Below are positions 62,073-64,000 of a DNA stretch of 64,000 bases, in pieces (positions within the stretch are counted from its first letter, which is position 1; each line of letters opens with the position of its first letter). Made by a program: the position numbers and the translations under genes. Under the pieces are notes generated by a model. That model searched no databases. It worked only from the letters and a program-made list of their open reading frames with translations, and was not told the origin of the DNA. Origin of the DNA: Streptomyces gelaticus (GTDB taxonomy: Bacteria; Actinomycetota; Actinomycetes; Streptomycetales; Streptomycetaceae); the NCBI RefSeq assembly GCF_014649535.1, contig NZ_BMTF01000004.1:112397-176396 (forward strand), in the 5' to 3' direction.

Positions 62073-64000
62073 CTAAGCAGTCAGCTCCTGATGCAGCGCC
62101 TCCCTCAGCCGGGCCGCCCGCTCCGCGACCTCCGCCGGGCCCAGCTCGACCGCCCGCGCACACCAGCGCTGCCCCTCGGCGAGCTCGCCGCGGCGAGCGG
62201 CCAGCAGGGCGAGGCGCAGGGCGGCCCGCCCGTGCCCGTCGTTCGCGGCCCGGCTCCACCACAGCGCGGCCTCGCGCTCGCTGCCCTCGCGGGCGAGCAG
62301 CAGTCCGAGGTTGAAGGCGCCGTTGCGGCTGCCCGCCTCCGCGGCCTCGCGGTACCAGCGGGCGGCGCTGTCCACGTCGCCCCGGGCGGCCGCGAGCATT
62401 CCGACCCGCACCTGGGCGCGGCGGTGCCCCTGCTCGGCGGCCCGCTCGTACCACTCCTCGCACTCGGTCTTCGCCGGCATCGACTCACCGAGCGCGGGAG
62501 GGCCGGGCGGCGGCTGCCGCGAGTCCAGCACCCCGGCCAGCCGGAAGGCGGCCTCCGCGCTGCCGCCGCCCGCCGCGCAGCGCAGATGACGTTCCGCCTC
62601 CTGCTCCTCGCCCTGGTGCAGCAGGGCCATGCCGACCTGGAGGGCGGCCTCGGTGTGCCCGGCCGCTGCGGCACGCTCGTACCAGACCAGCGCCGCACGG
62701 TCCTCGTCACGCCCGGCGTACAGGATGCCGAGGTTGAAGGCCGCGTCGACGCTGCCCGCCTCGGCCGCCTTGGAGAACCAGGGCTCGGCGCCGGTCGCGT
62801 CGCCCGCCTGGAGCAGAAGCACGGCCAGCGCGTTGGCGGCCTCGCGGTGACCGGCGTACGCGGCGCGGCGGTACCACTGCTCGGCCTGCGGCGTACGGTC
62901 CTGAGCCGCGCAGAGCAGGCCGAGGTTGTAGGCGCCGTTGACATCCCCGGCGTCCATGGCGGCGCGGTACCAGCGCTCGGCGGTCTGCTGCTCGCCCCTG
63001 GCCGCGTGCAGGGCGCCCAGGGCGTTGGCGGCGTTCCCGTCGCCGTCCTGGGCGGCGCGCAGCCACCACACGGCGGCGCTCTCCTCGTCGCCCGCGTCGC
63101 GCAGCAGGAAGCCGAGCGCGCAGGCGGCGCGCGCCTCGCCCGCCTTCGCTGAGACGAGGTACCAGCGGCCGGCTTCCTTGGGCTCGCCGCGCTGTTCGAG
63201 GATGGCGCCGAGGTGCAGGGCGGCCCGCCGGTGACCACGCGCGGCGGCCTGCCGGTACCACTGCTCGGCCTCGCCCACGCGCCCGGTCGCCGGACCGGCC
63301 ACCGGGCCGTCGTCCCTGCGCACCGCGGAACGGCCGACGCCGGGCCGCTCGCCCACGCCGGGGCCCAGCCCCGGGCGGCCGAAGGCGTCGTGCGGCTCGT
63401 CGGCGGCGTTGCGGTCCAGCATCCGTGCGAGGCGGTACGCGGCTTCACGGTGCCCCTGCTCCGCGGCGGCCCGCAGCCAGCGCTCCGCGCCGACGTCGCT
63501 GCGGTGTTCCAGCAGGTCGGCCAGGGCGTACGCGCCCAGCGCGTGGCCCTGCTCGGCGGACTGCCGCAGCCAGTACTCGGCACCGGGCTCGTCGCCGCGC
63601 TCGCGGTAGTGGCGGCCCAGCGCGTGCGCGGCGGCGGCGGAGCCCGCGACGGCGGCGATGCGCCACCAGCCGGCCGCGTCGTCGACATATCCGCGCTGAT
63701 GGAGAAGGACACCCAGGTTGTTGGCCGCGGCCCGGTCGCCGTCCGCGGTGGCCCCGCGCAGATAGGGTTCGGCGCCGTCCAGGTCGCCCCGGCGCAGCAG
63801 CAGAGCGCCGAGGACGCTCATCGATGCGGTGTCTCCGGCGTCGGCGGCGCGACGGTGACGCGCCTCGTTCTCGGCGCTCTCCTCGCTCTCGGTGCTCCCG
63901 GAAGTCTGCGTGGCCCCGACGGTCCCCGTGCTCCCGTCGGCCCCAGCGCTTCCCGTGTTCTCTGTGAACTCCGTACTCTCGACGGTCGCGGCACACCCCG
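62073..64000 (-). CDS. Sel1/TPR-repeat protein, 5' end beyond window
   Basis: The partial gene has at least 642 codons, with the stop at 62073-62075 and the open frame running off the right edge. It encodes about fifteen Sel1-like repeats of roughly 35 residues (for example AAYAGHREAANALAVLLLQAG, AAEAGSVDAAFNLGILYAGR). A low-complexity Ser/Thr/Gly/Glu-rich stretch (GSTGTVGATQTSGS) precedes the first repeat. An internal ATG at 63821 sits inside the repeat array, so it is not the likely start. Sel1 proteins are scaffolds; the partner is unknown. Confidence 0.85.
   Translation of the reverse strand, partial: GCAATVESTEFTENTGSAGADGSTGTVGATQTSGSTESEESAENEARHRRAADAGDTASMSVLGALLLRRGDLDGAEPYLRGATADGDRAAANNLGVLLHQRGYVDDAAGWWRIAAVAGSAAAAHALGRHYRERGDEPGAEYWLRQSAEQGHALGAYALADLLEHRSDVGAERWLRAAAEQGHREAAYRLARMLDRNAADEPHDAFGRPGLGPGVGERPGVGRSAVRRDDGPVAGPATGRVGEAEQWYRQAAARGHRRAALHLGAILEQRGEPKEAGRWYLVSAKAGEARAACALGFLLRDAGDEESAAVWWLRAAQDGDGNAANALGALHAARGEQQTAERWYRAAMDAGDVNGAYNLGLLCAAQDRTPQAEQWYRRAAYAGHREAANALAVLLLQAGDATGAEPWFSKAAEAGSVDAAFNLGILYAGRDEDRAALVWYERAAAAGHTEAALQVGMALLHQGEEQEAERHLRCAAGGGSAEAAFRLAGVLDSRQPPPGPPALGESMPAKTECEEWYERAAEQGHRRAQVRVGMLAAARGDVDSAARWYREAAEAGSRNGAFNLGLLLAREGSEREAALWWSRAANDGHGRAALRLALLAARRGELAEGQRWCARAVELGPAEVAERAARLREALHQELTA

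Overview
The window is high-GC actinobacterial DNA, almost certainly a Streptomyces chromosome core. GC-rich third codon positions, GTG starts with GGAGG-type leaders, and a block of well-known Streptomyces genes in recognisable order support this: sodN/sodX, a sigH-type sigma factor with its anti-sigma gene, wblE, the dasR-dasABCD-nagB chitobiose/GlcNAc locus, nrdAB under a cobalamin riboswitch, sigR-rsrA, aroA, rsgA, hisN and catR-katA. From memory, the order resembles the S. coelicolor chromosome read backwards from the sodN region. No phage, plasmid, CRISPR or insertion sequence was seen.

Layout. 0-3 kb: polar amino-acid ABC transporter, then a SigE-type ECF sigma factor with its putative membrane partner. 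3-5.6 kb: methyltransferase, CGNR regulator, and nickel superoxide dismutase with its maturation protease. 5.9-15 kb is the most variable part: two GNAT acetyltransferases, an odd tRNA-like element, a broken MFS transporter beside a 20-bp inverted repeat, nucleotidyltransferase, SDR and epimerase genes, and the secreted protease snapalysin with its divergent LysR regulator. 15.2-17.9 kb: a Family 2B encapsulin shell gene followed by a polyprenyl diphosphate synthase whose disordered N-terminus fits an encapsulated cargo. 18-20.8 kb: NsrR and flavohaemoglobin (nitric oxide detoxification) and a PLP deaminase.

20.8-28.1 kb: Na+/H+ antiporter, UBP zinc finger, anti-sigma/SigH pair, lipid kinase, WblE and a PdtaS-like histidine kinase. 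28.9-35.7 kb: nagB, dasD, dasC, dasB, dasA and dasR, tied together by DasR (dre) operators. 35.9-37.8 kb: DUF3311 protein plus a sodium:monocarboxylate symporter. 37.9-43 kb: cobalamin riboswitch, nrdA, nrdB, an antisense small membrane protein, and the AraC-like nrdS. 43-48.6 kb: M15 peptidase, peptide deformylase, a TPR protein and two coupled membrane HD-domain proteins.

48.7-49.9 kb: the thiol-oxidative-stress pair sigR-rsrA with a textbook SigR promoter. 50-58.7 kb: hydrolase, SRAP DNA-protein crosslink protein, M50 protease, aroA, rsgA, an SMR transporter, hisN, a CBS protein, catalase and CatR. 58.9-61.7 kb: an SsuABC-like transporter. The window ends with an initiator tRNA gene and a Sel1-repeat gene that runs off the right edge. 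Stress control dominates: superoxide, NO, peroxide, thiol oxidation and a SigB-type stress sigma factor all have dedicated modules here.
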